Shown here piece by piece: positions 13,701-25,187 of a stretch of 64,000 nt of DNA. The DNA is from Phoronis australis (lineage: Eukaryota; Phoronida; Phoronidae): contig NMRA01000015.1 in NCBI GenBank assembly GCA_002633005.1, positions 1,477,671 through 1,541,670 on the forward strand. The letters are read 5' to 3'. The notes below the pieces were generated by a model that was not told the origin of the DNA, did no database searches, and saw nothing but the letters and a program-made list of their open reading frames with translations. The position numbers and the translations under genes were made by a program. How positions within the stretch are numbered: position 1 is the stretch's first letter; every line of letters begins with the position of its first letter.

Positions 13701-15838
13701 GCAGAGTCCTGAAACTGAGACATCTCACCTTTAGGTGTAACTCTCCTTTCGCACGAAACATAATTGGTAAACTTGTATTTTACTTTTTTCAAAGATGTCT
13801 ACATTATTCAGGGATATTCCTGACCAGGTAAGAACCTGTGTCTTTTGGGCGCAGCTGATGATAAAAAGTGTCTTTTTTTAAAAAAGTTGTGCCCCAGAGA
13901 TGCTTAGTATAATTAAAGTGGTAACATACGAAACAAACCCCAAGGGCAATCGAAATAAGAATAGAATCATATTCATGTAAAAGTTGCGTTTTTATTTCTG
14001 GTAATTTCCGATCAAATATTAGAAAACTTAAACAGCCTGCTAACTTGGTCTCATTTTAATGAAACCTGCGACCTATATATTACCCGACTGACAGTAAGTC
14101 GACTAAAATCTTGCATTTGTGGAAGAGTTTTGCATTTTAAAAGATGCACCCGGAGGCGCACTGCTGCAATGCACTTGTGCCTTATTTTTTATGCCCTAAC
14201 AGTGCAAAAGCGCTGTCCAGGAATATCATTGATTATTAGAATGTTTCAAAATTTACTGAAATTTCATTTTATGATGTACATTGCATGAGGACAAATTTTT
14301 CTTGACATTTATTTTTCTTGATAAGCCTGACAAATTACAACAGTCCTCTTGTGCTTCTTGTTATATTGAAGGTTACCGTTTACCAGTTATCATATGCTCA
14401 AAACATCAGATCTCAGGTCATTTGTGCGACATTAGTTTGCTTTTTTTTTAACGCGTTGCTAACTGCATTTACACTGGAATCCCAACCAGATTGTTTCACC
14501 AGGCAAGAAAGTTTTACCCTTGTCAGTATCAACCTAGAAATGTCTGATTACTATTCATTGGCACAAACTGAGTTAATCGAGCAGTACAAACTGAGTTGTC
14601 ATGGACACTTTCACGGTCTTTACTGCTTTTGCATAGTAGGCATGCAGAACACAAGGATATGGTAATGGACTGCGAGTTTAGAGGCACCAGTAGAGAACAA
14701 TAGGGGTAACATATGTAAATACAGCACTGATTTATGTCACGGATGTAATGAGGTTTACCCAGTTTTCACTGTTTGACAAAAGTTATAAAGCAGCAAATGC
14801 GGCAAAAACAAGGGGACCAACATATGGACATTGGTGACTAAATATTCAATAGATTGGAAAAGGGGTAGATAGGTTATGAGCACCTTAATTCAGTTGAATG
14901 GGAAAATTGACCACTTCCACAAGGACATCTGTTCTGCAATGAATACATTAAACAGATGATTCAGTCATGTACAGTCACTTCTAAACAACATGGAAAGGCT
15001 TTCCTCAGCTGTCAGGTTGCCTATACTACTCTTGCAAGCTCACATTACACTGCATTAGGCTCCATAGGGACAATGGTAGAGACTTGCATAAACCTAATGG
15101 CACCCTCACCCATCCATTATACCTTCAAGTTGAACTTGCTTCCAGGTATTGGCATAAAAGGGTACTTTACAGTACCTGGAAGTACCGTATTAATTAAATT
15201 AGCATCCCAACTGTGTTTAATACATGTGTTCACATGCATGCAGTGAATGAGATATACTGTAAGATAATAGAAATGTGCTGGCTGAATAAAGCTAAGATCT
15301 AATAGTAGATAAGATTTCCCTATGGCCAGAAGACATCAATAACACAAGCTATTAACATGTCAAATATTTACACACTTGATGTTAATAATTCAATGATATA
15401 TAAACAAACCAGACTACAGAATATATAGACAACAGTGGCATCCAACTTCACTAAATGTAACACTGAGCACTTAGCAGGAAAAATAACAGGGCTCTTGTTT
15501 ATACAAATAACAGACGGAAGGAGACGTCATAATTCAAGCTGAGATTAGTGAGAAAATACCAGGCAGGTTAAAAGAGTGTTAAACTTGACTAAGAGCTCAT
15601 AAACAGGTAACTCCTGGGATAACGAAGTGCAATAAAACGCGAGTGAAAGTCAGCAATCAATACCTGGCCAGGTAAGAACGAGACCAGACGGTAAAAACAA
15701 TCAATAAATTCCCAATAAATGCACAGCATAAAAACATCAAGTTGAACAGTAAAGTGTGTTTGAAAGTATCCACTGCCTTACCTTGATAGTCTCTTCCACA
15801 CTGTGTGGTGATCTGGTCTTCTTGGTAGGCTTCGACAT
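4768..15838 (-). CDS. Unidentified multi-exon gene (partial model)
   Basis: Five spliced blocks on the minus strand look coding. Exon 1 is 15838-15782: ATG, starts MSKPTKKTRSPHSVEETIK, followed by donor GTAAGG. Then come 8919-8734 (62 codons, ends LEMGDFR, donor GTAAGC), 7977-7921 (contains YMKSIAKGYYVFKS), 7787-7709 (FEMLKFAKLHSKASSK, donor GTAGGT) and 4866-4768 (starts YEVNSSVNQALSGISLDLN, ends in TGA). Phases agree between exons 1 and 2 and across the last three blocks. They do not agree between 8734 and 7977, so an exon is missing or that join is wrong. The visible product is at least 158 residues, basic at the N-terminus. I recognise no domain, signal peptide or membrane segment. A tRNA-like SINE sits in the problem intron. 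Confidence 0.42.
5020..5290 (-). repeat. GGCCATATTG-type repeat, minus-strand copy
   Basis: It begins with CGATATGGCAGCCAAATGGA, the reverse complement of the family's ending, and continues with an accompanying ACCATAGCTAC box and a GGTAAGACTTTAACAT-like segment. The same blocks recur at 18535-18760 in this orientation and at 27900-28060 and 30000-30300 in the other. Confidence 0.5.
6530..6690 (+). repeat. GC-rich tandem-dimer repeat (CAGTGCTG...GCCGCCCATG type)
   Basis: Two adjacent units each contain a G-run, a block TAGCCCC(C)ACTTTTTT and CAGTGCTG, ending in a GCCGCCCATG-like tail. The same unit occurs on the other strand at 51976-52195, again as tandem units. The GC content is strikingly unlike the surrounding AT-rich DNA. 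Confidence 0.6.
6690..6930 (+). repeat. Dispersed repeat, copy 1 of a ~235-bp pair
   Basis: The block GATGTTCAAATGA, then TTAAATGAAATTATATTTTG, then GAGATTAAATCAAATGA, then GGTGAACTTGC is repeated in the same order and orientation at 8170-8400. A GGACCAGAAATA...AAATGAAATCCCA tail downstream of this copy (about 6937-6967) also appears near 10141. It is non-coding. Confidence 0.6.
7341..7388. repeat. CA-type microsatellite
   Basis: A (CA)n tract with CG and GCATGC interruptions, complementary in type to the tract at 2303-2345. It lies in an intron of the putative minus-strand gene. Confidence 0.9.
8170..8400 (+). repeat. Dispersed repeat, copy 2 of a ~235-bp pair
   Basis: This is the second copy of the block at 6690-6930, diverged but colinear. 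It abuts a tRNA-like SINE at 8405-8640 and fills the interval where the minus-strand gene model loses phase. Confidence 0.55.
8405..8640 (-). mobile_element. tRNA-derived SINE-like element
   Basis: On the minus strand an A-box-like TGCTCAGTGAA (8549-8539) is followed by a B-box-like GGTTCGAGTCC (8523-8513), the internal polymerase III promoter layout of a tRNA gene. The T-arm region is followed by a duplicated CCCGGTAGGAGC motif. No cloverleaf closes fully, so this is a SINE or tRNA relic rather than a working tRNA gene. Confidence 0.5.
11594..11770 (+). mobile_element. tRNA-derived SINE
   Basis: The head is strongly tRNA-like: A box TAGCTCAGTGG (11602-11612) and B box GGTTCGAATCC (11645-11655), with a T arm that pairs CAGG/CCTG around TTCGAAT. 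The acceptor stem does not close, which argues for a SINE head. The tail GCAAGGGAATGAATGAGA (about 11734-11751) recurs at about 40964-40981 in a SMCR8 intron, so the family is dispersed. Confidence 0.65.
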
Positions 15839-18534
15839 GACTGAAACATGAATTGAGCCGATTGAGTGACTGTCACTCACTCTCACACGTATGTGTCAAC
15901 ACTGAAGGAATATCAATATATGCTTGTCTATGCTTTACATAGGCTTTCTACAATTAGGCCAGTCTAATTACCAATAGCTGACAATAGTATTGGCTGGCTC
16001 ATAGCACTGACCACAGCCACTCAGTTACCATGAGTACACAAGTTATAATTTGATAAGTTGACCAAGCAAGCAAAACAGATTTTATAAATCATATTTGGCT
16101 ACAACACCACGACATCTGTGAGTATTTCAAAGTTTGGATGAGTGCCAATTCAGACATTTGCACAAAAAAACATGACAACTGCAGCTCGTTATACCAATTT
16201 TCAAAAGCAATATTTTGGAAGACAATAAATATTGAAAATCAGATGAATAGCTAACAGTAAAACTCGACTATAAACATACCACAGTAAATTAAAATACAGT
16301 AAGCAAATGACTCAAACAGCTGGCTTCATTACTGTGTATCCATCTTGTCTCTTGAGTGAACACACAAATCATTCCAATCACCACAGCCTTCAGTCAGTGT
16401 GTCAACCACACCATACTGCCACAGGAATTATTTTCCCATCCTCATACAATTTACTCAATACTTCATGGGCAATATGATGAAATGACTTGTATCTGGTGAA
16501 ATGACTTGTATCTTCATTCGATATACAGCAAGTCAGTACGCACACCACAGTACCAGTAAATGTCAATTGCAAAAGAGCAGACAAATGCTATTTTCGATCA
16601 TTTTAAGTTACACTTTAACTGTGATTATCTGATTAAATTTCATTTTTTCCAAATGATCGTAACTCAAACCATCTGCCAGAAATCCTTAAGAGATACGTTT
16701 TTCATAGGGCATGAGTAATGCCTCACAGTGGATCACTTTCAACCATTTAACACCTCTGGGTGCTTGAAAATAAATGAGTTGAAGATTTGAAAGGAAAAAT
16801 TAAGGAATTACACAACGCAGGCATCCACTAAATATTTACAACCATAAGCTACATGCCATCAGACATTCATTACATATTTACTACGATACGCGGCATACCT
16901 CGTTTAAACATGTTACCTGAAGTAAAATCTCACCAACTTCTGACATTGCCAAAGATTGATCTTTTAAATATTCTAAATACTTCTACAAGTTGTTTTGAAT
17001 TTCCTAAATTTCTGAAAACATTTCGTCTCTTAATGGTAGCTATGGTATGGCACCCAGAATTGGTGAAGCACTTATCTGGTGATACTTCTGTGAAAAAAAT
17101 GGAAAAATAAAATTTCACTAGCTCCTCACATTATATGCTAAATTGAGTGAGGTTTTACTGCAACACGCAGAACATCCAATCTATCACTGTGCACACCTTG
17201 ACTCACCTGTATGTACTGCAGCACTGAGTCAGCTTCTTGGGTTCCTATTACCAAACAATGTATTTATACTGTGCAGCCATTTAACCCGTGACTATCCTCG
17301 TTAAACAAGCCGAGTTCCTTGGTAGCTGCAGGTGATCTGGCTAATATTTATCCGTCCTAATTGGATGTAAAGTCCAACAAACAGCACACCTGATCGTGGC
17401 TCACTACGATCAAGCATCAACCCAAGACTTCAGGCGTCTTGACTAATCTTTAGTCTGTAATGAGAAATTAACTATTCATAAACAATTAGCTGTCCAGAGG
17501 GAGGATGGGACAAGACAGGCAATCAATACCATACTACAGTCACAGCTTGGATGCAGTTAGACTACACACCACAAGCAGAAAGGTTGGAATGAGATACTTA
17601 GGGCTCTAATCAAAGAGATGAGCAGGGGATGATTACAGGCTTCAGCTCCTCAATGTTAAATATTGCTAATGCTTAAACCATGACCGGATAATCCGCACGT
17701 GAATCTCAATCACAAATTGATGGCTATAAAATAACACAGTAAAATGTTAGCTGCTGACAATCACAGTCAAGATAAATAAAAACATACCTTACCAGATATT
17801 AGTCAAACTTTTCACAGCATTTTTTCAACACTAGTCTAAGAGGAAGTATTTCACGTGTGCAGATTCACACGCGCACAAGAAACAATAAATGCAAGGGATG
17901 GAACAAGTGTTAAAATATTGATTAAATCGCTAGATGACTCTTTTTGTAACTCTCACCTGACGTCACTCACAATGCCAGTCTTGCATTATAAAGCTGAGGC
18001 ACACAATACTACTAGAGAAATACATTTACCACTAAATGACTCAATTCTTCACCCATTTCATAATACCGCATCAACTGGTGGAGTATGAGAGACAAATTAA
18101 GCATCTATGCCTATAACACAAACAGTAATACAATAAGTGCTGTGTTTTCACACCTGGCATATAGATCACTTGAATGTTTTGACTGCAGTTAGAAGTTGGT
18201 AAAAATTAGCAGAGAACTTGATAGGTTAAACAGAACCTACAGAGTAAATTACACTACCACAAGACATTGCCCCCGCCGTAGAAATGGAGATCTCTCTAAA
18301 GTGTAAAGTAGCACGGGAATAGGATTACTCTAATAGAGTACCGTCTATACAACAAAATTCAACCTCAATGGCTTGTCTCGCCACCAGCTTCGTGCATGTA
18401 TATTGCTTTTGTTTTCTTAATACATGCGAAATTAACTACATACCTTTTAACATATTTTGAGATAATGGACCCTTCCTTCACTTCCTGGATTTTAGATAAT
18501 ACACTGGTGTAGTATAAAATTTCACTAATTTTTG

Positions 18535-18760
18535 GTCATGATATGGCAGACAGGCAAAATTTTATTTTCTCATTTTTTTCATAAATGATACAGTACACCA
18601 CCTGAATGAGGCTTTATCATATCCAAGTGATGTACCATAGCTACCAACAGACGACGATTTGAAACTTTGTCAGCAATTACAACAATGTTGGAGGCTCTTG
18701 AAACATGAAAAGTTTTAGTTTGAAATTTGTGAGAACTTGCTGTAATAAAACTCTCACTGA
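18535..18760 (-). repeat. GGCCATATTG-type repeat, minus-strand copy
   Basis: It starts CATGATATGGCAGACAGG and then shows the family's AAAATTTTATTTTCTCATTT and GTACCATAGCTACC boxes in the same order as the copy at 5020-5290. Confidence 0.5.
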
Positions 18761-19700
18761 TGAAACACAGTAGCCTATATCTCTATTTTTATACACATCA
18801 GAGACCTGAACCCAGCACCTATGTTGGCCCAACATTTAATAATCTCATGTCATCTGACTACACACCACAACCAAAACATTCCAATAAGAAATCAAATTTT
18901 GACATTGGACCTTTCATCAAAGAAAACAGCTGGGCATTAACCACCAAATGTTCCCCAGTCAGCACACACATCAAGTATCTCATGAAATAATCCATGGCAA
19001 GATTGTATATACAAAGACTGGCTAGCATAAACATGCAAGTTTACACAACATACCATATGCTCCTTTCTCTACAAAATGCAACCATTCACACTCTGCCAGA
19101 ACCAGCAAGACACTAATCCCTTCCTCAGCCTTGTTTATGCTAATCCTCTCCTGGACTATTAAAGCTATCCTTCTTAGGTTATGTAATACCTATAGACTAC
19201 ATCCAGTGAATATTGTACAACCATAATGGTCAGGAACCAGTGTGTTACAATAGAGCAATAATGACTTGTTTGGCTGACAACACATGCAATTGTATAAGCT
19301 AACACCACAATACATATAATCAGTCTGATGGCCATCACAGGCACTATTCAACAGCCATTAGTATAATTAAAAAGAAATACCCTTTCACAAACAGTGACAA
19401 ATGGGACATCAGATCTGCAAAGGTTACACTTCCATGTTGAAAGCCAGTGAAACACATCAAGGTCTAATTATTTTTATTACAGATTGAGAGCAGTTTCATA
19501 TATCAAGCAAACTTGCATCTGTGTTTAGTCAAGCTGCCGTATTAATTTCGTCAAAACACGATCAGAAAAACTGTAACACTTTCGCATAGACTGAACCATG
19601 CAGCTTGGGTTGCAACAAACACTAAGAGCCAGATAGTTTACATTATACAAGATCAGAGAATTCCTCACATTTCTTATAGTTGGCTTGTAACTAAAAAAAT

Positions 19701-19990
19701 GATTTTCCAAAGTATACCAAGTGCTGCAGGTGTTAATTGAACTTTAGGAAAGCTTGTATGTTAATCACTTATTGTTTTTAACTGAACCTGAAACTTTCTA
19801 GGTTTTGACACTCTAATGGTTCTACAGAACATTAAAAATGACATGATTTTCCAAAGTCTACCAAGTGCTGCAGGTGTTTATTGAACATAAACTTTAAGAA
19901 AGCTTGTATGTTACTCACTTATTGTTTTAACTGAACCTGAAACTTTCTAGGTTTTGACACTCTAATGGTTCTACAGAACATTAAAAATGA
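19701..19990. repeat. Direct tandem duplication, ~143-bp unit
   Basis: Copy 1 starts at 19701 and copy 2 at 19844, both with GATTTTCCAAAGT followed by TACCAAGTGCTGCAGGTGTT. They remain over 90 percent alike through GGTTCTACAGAACATTAAAA, differing by a few substitutions and small indels. The second copy ends in a short GAAAAT run. The event is recent and non-coding. Confidence 0.85.
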
Positions 19991-21340
19991 AAATGAAAAT
20001 GATACTCAAACACTATACTACCCACACTCATACATATATTGGTACTCTTACCTGTACATGTAGAAGCAGGTGAAAACACCACTCACATTTGACACCCTTC
20101 CAGCCTCACAAATAAGGCTTCACCAAGTGAGGACATATTCATGCATCGCGTCCAGCACACTCTGCAAACTAGTGTTGCTTTTCACTTTTCACTCGGTTTT
20201 TTGTGAGGACTATGGTATGGTACATATCACGCACGCACGCACAATATTTTGAGATCAAGGCAATTTTTGTCAAATACTGCCCCACATAATATCATCTAGA
20301 GTTCTCCCTTCATATTTTAAACATGGTGCAGCACCATGTTTAAAATGTTTTACACCGTGTTTGGAAATCTTGAGTTATGTTTTAAAAGCTCTGAATGGCA
20401 TCCAATCTTAAGCAATGTTGGTAATTTTTCCATTATTTTGCAGTGGAAATGATATTGATATGCCCAACAACTGAAAATAATGTGTAACTAGTTGTTGTTT
20501 TTCTGAGAAACTAATTGTTACTTTCTTGAAAACAGAAAGGAAATTAGGATATATAAACATGATTCAGAATTTGTACCATGTTTGACTTTTTGCTGTCATC
20601 ATAAATCACAAAATTGTCTTAAATGCTCACATTCTACTGACATGACATCATAACTATGGTAGTCCAGCACCATTTACCTGTTCTTTACTACTATAAAGAT
20701 GTCAAACAGGCTTTGTTAGATTAAATGTGAAGATTGATTCACAGTTGGACAGCCAGAATGACACAATCAATGGCAAACAAACTGGCATAAAACAACAACT
20801 GAATTTTATTGAAACTCATTATTGGTTTGAACTGAATTCCCACCAGTATCTCCTAAAATACTGAAACATTAACACAATAAAACACATGACATGTGCTACT
20901 TAACACTATGAATATAAATATAAACAGACACTTATAAATAACAATATACTCCTTTAGATCTATACAACTTACCCAACTATCATGACATCACTATCACACT
21001 GGACCAGTTATAACACAATACCCCCTTGTTGGCCATATCAGGGGCATGAAATTCTTGAAACAGCCACCATTCTTCATTTCAGCTCAGCTTCCTAGCTGTA
21101 ATGTATTTGGAGAAGAGAACAGATCAAATGAATCCATACAGCTCAACAAAGCTGTGATTTGATTTCTCACAAAGGCTCAAAGCAAGGGTTCAAGGGAGTG
21201 TAATATTAGAAAAAAAAATGTGATTTATGATTGTCATACATAAATCAATTTCCGAAATCAATGAGCTACAATGGCTTTCTTGTGATACGAAAGGAACAAT
21301 GACAGTACAATATTGAAGAAGAGAGGATATAAGAAACAAA

Positions 21341-24300
21341 GATTTTATTCATTATACAAACAATACTATCAACACACTAAAAGCTATGTGTTGACATTGG
21401 TGGTATAACAACAGTCAAATGACAGGTGGCTTGTATAAAAACATTACACAGCAGACATGTGTTAGAGGTCATTACCCAACCATAATCATATAATGGCCAG
21501 TTACAGTCTGGCTTTGTTTCCAGTCTTCAAAGCTTTAAAGAACATATGCTGACAAGTAAAATCTCAAATCATAGAAAGTTTTGTCAAAACATGAAATCTA
21601 ACCAGAATGGTTTATGAAAATTCACCATTCATGAATAATTAATTTTGGAGTACTTGGGATGAAGAGGTCTTAAGACGCCAAACAAGTGACAGGAAAATGA
21701 GATTATCAACTAAAATATTCATCCCTTGTGTGCACTAATTGAATTAACATAAATTACACTTCCTGAACTATTCTCAAAGGAGTCTTTCAAAAATTTAGAA
21801 TCAGTTGACAGGTAACAGAAATGTTATTGTATGTACATTAGCTTTAACACAAAGGTAAAGTCTGGTAGAATAAATTTATTTTTGAGGCATTACATATTTG
21901 GACATATGGCACATTGATAGCCTCAGGCAAGGAATTACAGGGATAGGAAATTAACAAAAGACAAGAAATGTACTCAATAGAATTTGAACAAAAGCTGTGT
22001 AGGAGGTTACTTTCTAATCTTATTGACAGTGAGAGTACAACATAATTACTTTTAAGAGGATGACTTGAATTATAAACCATAAGTTTAACAATTGCAATTG
22101 CAACAACATGGGCAAACATAGACCATAAAGTTTTACGGAGATCATGCAACTGAATTATAAGAAAATTATATTCAAATGTGTTCAAAGTCCTAATGTAAAA
22201 AAGCACAGCACTCTCCACCATAAATGGATCTCATCCTGTTCCTTTCTCAGATTAGGACTGAGTTGAGGTGTTGGCAGAAGAAAGTATAACAAGACGTTAT
22301 TTTATTAGCCGAACTGTCACTTGCATTGAAATGATGTGGTTCCGTGACCAAACACTAGATGAAGTTTTTACTATTTAAGTTTTACTCAGCTTCCCAACTA
22401 GGTTAATTTGCCAGATAAGTCTGGATGTTGACTGTAAGGCAACTTGCCCTCAACCTTAGCAATGTAGCCATATCAGTCACCACTGTATTGCCACCAAATG
22501 TATGTGTACCCACAACTGATCAACCCAACTAAACTGTTTTTTGATGTAACGTTAAATAAGAATACAGATCTATGGTTATGTAGTTCTGAAGATGCAATTT
22601 TCCGTATTAATTATTGTTCCAGTCAACCCCAGGGGTGTATTTAGTACTATCCAAGGAACAATAGCATATCTGATCCACAACAGGCTGAAGAAGTGTTGAC
22701 TTGAGGCTTCTGGGTTTGAAGTGCAATCACAGGCTTCTCTAAATCACTCACTAAGGGGCAATTGCTCTTTGGCTGATTGGTTGGACACTCGGCACAGCAG
22801 CAGCAAACCAATACTCAGCTCTGCTTATGACCAGTCTACGAACTGCTTCAGAGCAAAGACGGCTAAGTGACCGGCCTGGGGTGGCGCGCACCACTCTTAT
22901 GTCAAATAAAGGCCAATTTAAATTGCTAGCAAATAGACAACTGATCTTTGACGATTTGGCTGGGTTTCGTGAAATATTGGAAGATAGACGCATGCTAGGC
23001 AATGGCGATGCAAATATACATATTTAGTAATGATTAACATATATCATGACTCCGCGACAATTTAGCAGGGCTTGGAATGACCAATGACAAAAAACGCGGA
23101 AACTTTTACGGCCCAAATCATGCCCGATAACAAGCCTTGAAATGGTCAATGTGAACCTTTCCCCGACAAAAATCGGGAGGACTATAAAAAAAAAAACGTT
23201 ACTACCATCAGTAGCATGCGTCTGCGTCCTTTTAGCTCGCCCGTCCACTCCCAACCTACACATTTTTGGCTGCAGAGCGGTGGTATTTGTCGCCGCGCTT
23301 AACAATATCACGAGACGCCATTGAAAATTCCACCACGCTGTCCCAGATGCCCGGGCAATGTTGACAATTTACGTTCCTCCGAAACATAAAGAGCAACTTC
23401 CGCTTTTCGAGGTGAACGTCGTCTGCAACGCCGCGGTAAGAAAGGAATTTGCCGCGGAAATTTTATATCAAATCCGATTTTTTTTACGCGGAAATATTAT
23501 AAAAAAAGCGGAAAGCACATTTGAAAAAAGCGGAAATCCGCGTTTCCGCGGAAAATTCCAAGCCCTGATTTAGTCAAACTAAGTTGAACATATCCATGAA
23601 AATATGTCGTCGTTCACTCGAGATTCCCTCACTCGGGTGCCATTTTGAGAAAGTTAGGCAAAATCATGCCTGTATAACTTTTGTTTACAAGTTACACCCC
23701 ACTCAGTAGAACTCACCCTGGATCACCTGCAGATAGTGCATTACCAAACATTTTGTGTTTCCAATACAATAAACCCAATCTTGTGGAAATAAATACAGCA
23801 TGACGGCGTTTTCCCCCATTGCTCCCAACTTGTTCGTTTCTATAGCCCAACAACAAGTTGGGAAGATCACCCCTGTAGCCAATATCTTACACAACTGATA
23901 ATTCCATTCTGGCATTTATGGTTGGAGGGCCAGCTCTTTTTTGTTCGATAATTGCTCTAATCTCCAGTAAGATGGTATCTAGCCTGACTGGGCTGTGCTG
24001 CTAAAAATGAAAGTTAAGTCATATCATATTTGAACATAAACCAATAGCATTTCTGAATTCCTCGTCAAATGCTGATCATGTTTAGTTTTGAATCGTCGAA
24101 ATCGACCAACTACAATCTTTTCTGTCCACACCTATTATCAACGTATTGTTGTTGATGAAAACCTCTACCTGGTGTCGAAAGTAGTTCTGCCAGGTTTCAG
24201 TAATGGTAGATAATTGGCCTGCATGTTGTCCTATGAGACAAAAGACTGTGCTGGGCAGTCATCAAAGGAGCCAGATGTTATCACACGCTTACAACACCTC

Positions 24301-24553
24301 ACGTCTGGAAAAGTCACTGAACGGCAGAACGCCGTAATGCCTAATGGGCGCAGTATTTTCTAACAAACAAAGACTTTGTGAAAAGGCTCGATTTGTTGCT
24401 TGGCTGGGGGAAAGTACCTCGCCCAGCCTAGTCTTGGTGTAGCAAGGTCTCATGGCATATTCTGCAAATTCCACGGGCGACGGGTCCCGCGTAGCACGGA
24501 CCAGCATGCAGTGGCACCATGCAGTTGGCAATGCCACTGATGTGAAATTATTT
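21341..24553. other. Mostly non-coding; possible 3' region of a minus-strand gene
   Basis: A minus-strand frame of about 46 codons (22784-22647, ending SDMLLFLG then TAG) and a minus-strand AATAAA near 21345 could be the last exon and poly(A) signal of a gene read from about 24.8 kb. A GC-rich open minus-strand stretch at 24289-24537 (contains RATRDPSPVEFAEYAMRPCY) might be another exon. I recognise no family and the splice evidence is weak. The interval also contains a complete DNA transposon at 23066-23567. Confidence 0.25.
23066..23567. mobile_element. Non-autonomous DNA transposon (CAGGGCTTGGAAT termini, 6-bp TSD)
   Basis: The element is bounded by perfect 13-bp inverted ends CAGGGCTTGGAAT and flanked on both sides by the direct repeat ATTTAG (23060-23065 and 23568-23573). 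Subterminal sequence is rich in CGCGGAAA motifs. Ends starting CAGGG are typical of hAT-type elements, some of which make 5-6 bp duplications. It encodes no transposase. A diverged shorter relative lies at 46635-46866 in the opposite orientation. Confidence 0.8.
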
Positions 24554-24849
24554 CTACTTAAGAGACTTTAGATTACCTACTTCTTCTTCTTCTTCTTTTT
24601 CGTCTTGGTTCAAGTGGCCTAAACTCTCTCCAGAGTATACTGTGGCAGTGTCAATGACAATAATAGTTGATTTTTGCCACTGACAAAGACAAGTGAAACA
24701 GCCACTGCCCGGATGAAGACGAAGTACAACGACAAAAACAATTGTAACAAATTTAAAAATATATGCATAGTGGACCACAAAGCCTTATGTGCATATTAAC
24801 ATTGTATGCTCGTTACGTAACAGGTATGAAAAAGTGAAAAATCTTGCAC

Positions 24850-25187
24850 AAACCCAACATATCAGAACTGAACGGTTCACCGTGTTCGCCGTGTCCTCGT
24901 CGTCTGCTCATCTGCTTACCCTACTTCCGTGTAACCTACATAATGTACGTTCGACGAAATGAGGCCGCATTGAAATAATAAATACTTTGATTTTCTATTT
25001 TTAAAAGCATGAAAGGATGGATATGAATCTACTCAACATAATAAGAATATCTGGAACTTTCATCAGTACCCAAGGTCTTTTAAGTGAACGAGTTCGTATT
25101 GCTGCACATTACTGACTAGAGTCTCAGGAAAACTTCCTGTCAGTGTGATGTGGTATATGTTTTTGAAACGGAGAAGATAGCAACTTA
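24850..25187 (+). promoter_or_regulatory. Likely SMCR8 promoter / 5' UTR region
   Basis: Immediately upstream of the SMCR8 start the sequence rises in CpG content (for example CGTGTTCGCCGTGTCCTCGTCGT split over 24888-24910) and contains an ETS-type ACTTCCG at 24923-24929. There is no TATA box at a usual distance from the start codon. It resembles a TATA-less housekeeping promoter. Position relative to SMCR8 is the main argument. Confidence 0.4.

Larger units (their letters stand above)
15839..21340. other. No gene recognised; repeats and upstream region of the 15838 start codon
   Basis: Upstream of the minus-strand start codon at 15838 the sequence is AT-rich, with stops in all frames at short spacing. 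It contains a minus-oriented GGCCATATTG-type repeat at 18535-18760 and a tandem duplication at 19701-19990. Short open frames such as 16402-16584 on the minus strand have no supporting splice or homology signal that I can see. Confidence 0.4.

Noticed and set aside
14318-14665. Plus-strand 115-codon open frame
   Set aside because: No recognisable motif or splice context; lies in an intron of the minus-strand gene model.
16402-16584. Minus-strand frame ending IPVAVWCG
   Set aside because: It has a local GATACAAGTCATTTCA duplication and no adjacent exon; protein-like appearance alone is not enough.
21844-22221. Minus-strand 125-codon open frame
   Set aside because: No domain, splice or codon signal; hydrophobic composition comes from AT-rich sequence, likely UTR or intergenic.
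24554-24778. Minus-strand frame with a poly-Glu run, divergent from SMCR8
   Set aside because: The Glu run is a TTC microsatellite; joining it to the open stretch below would need a 40-bp intron, too short to accept without transcripts.
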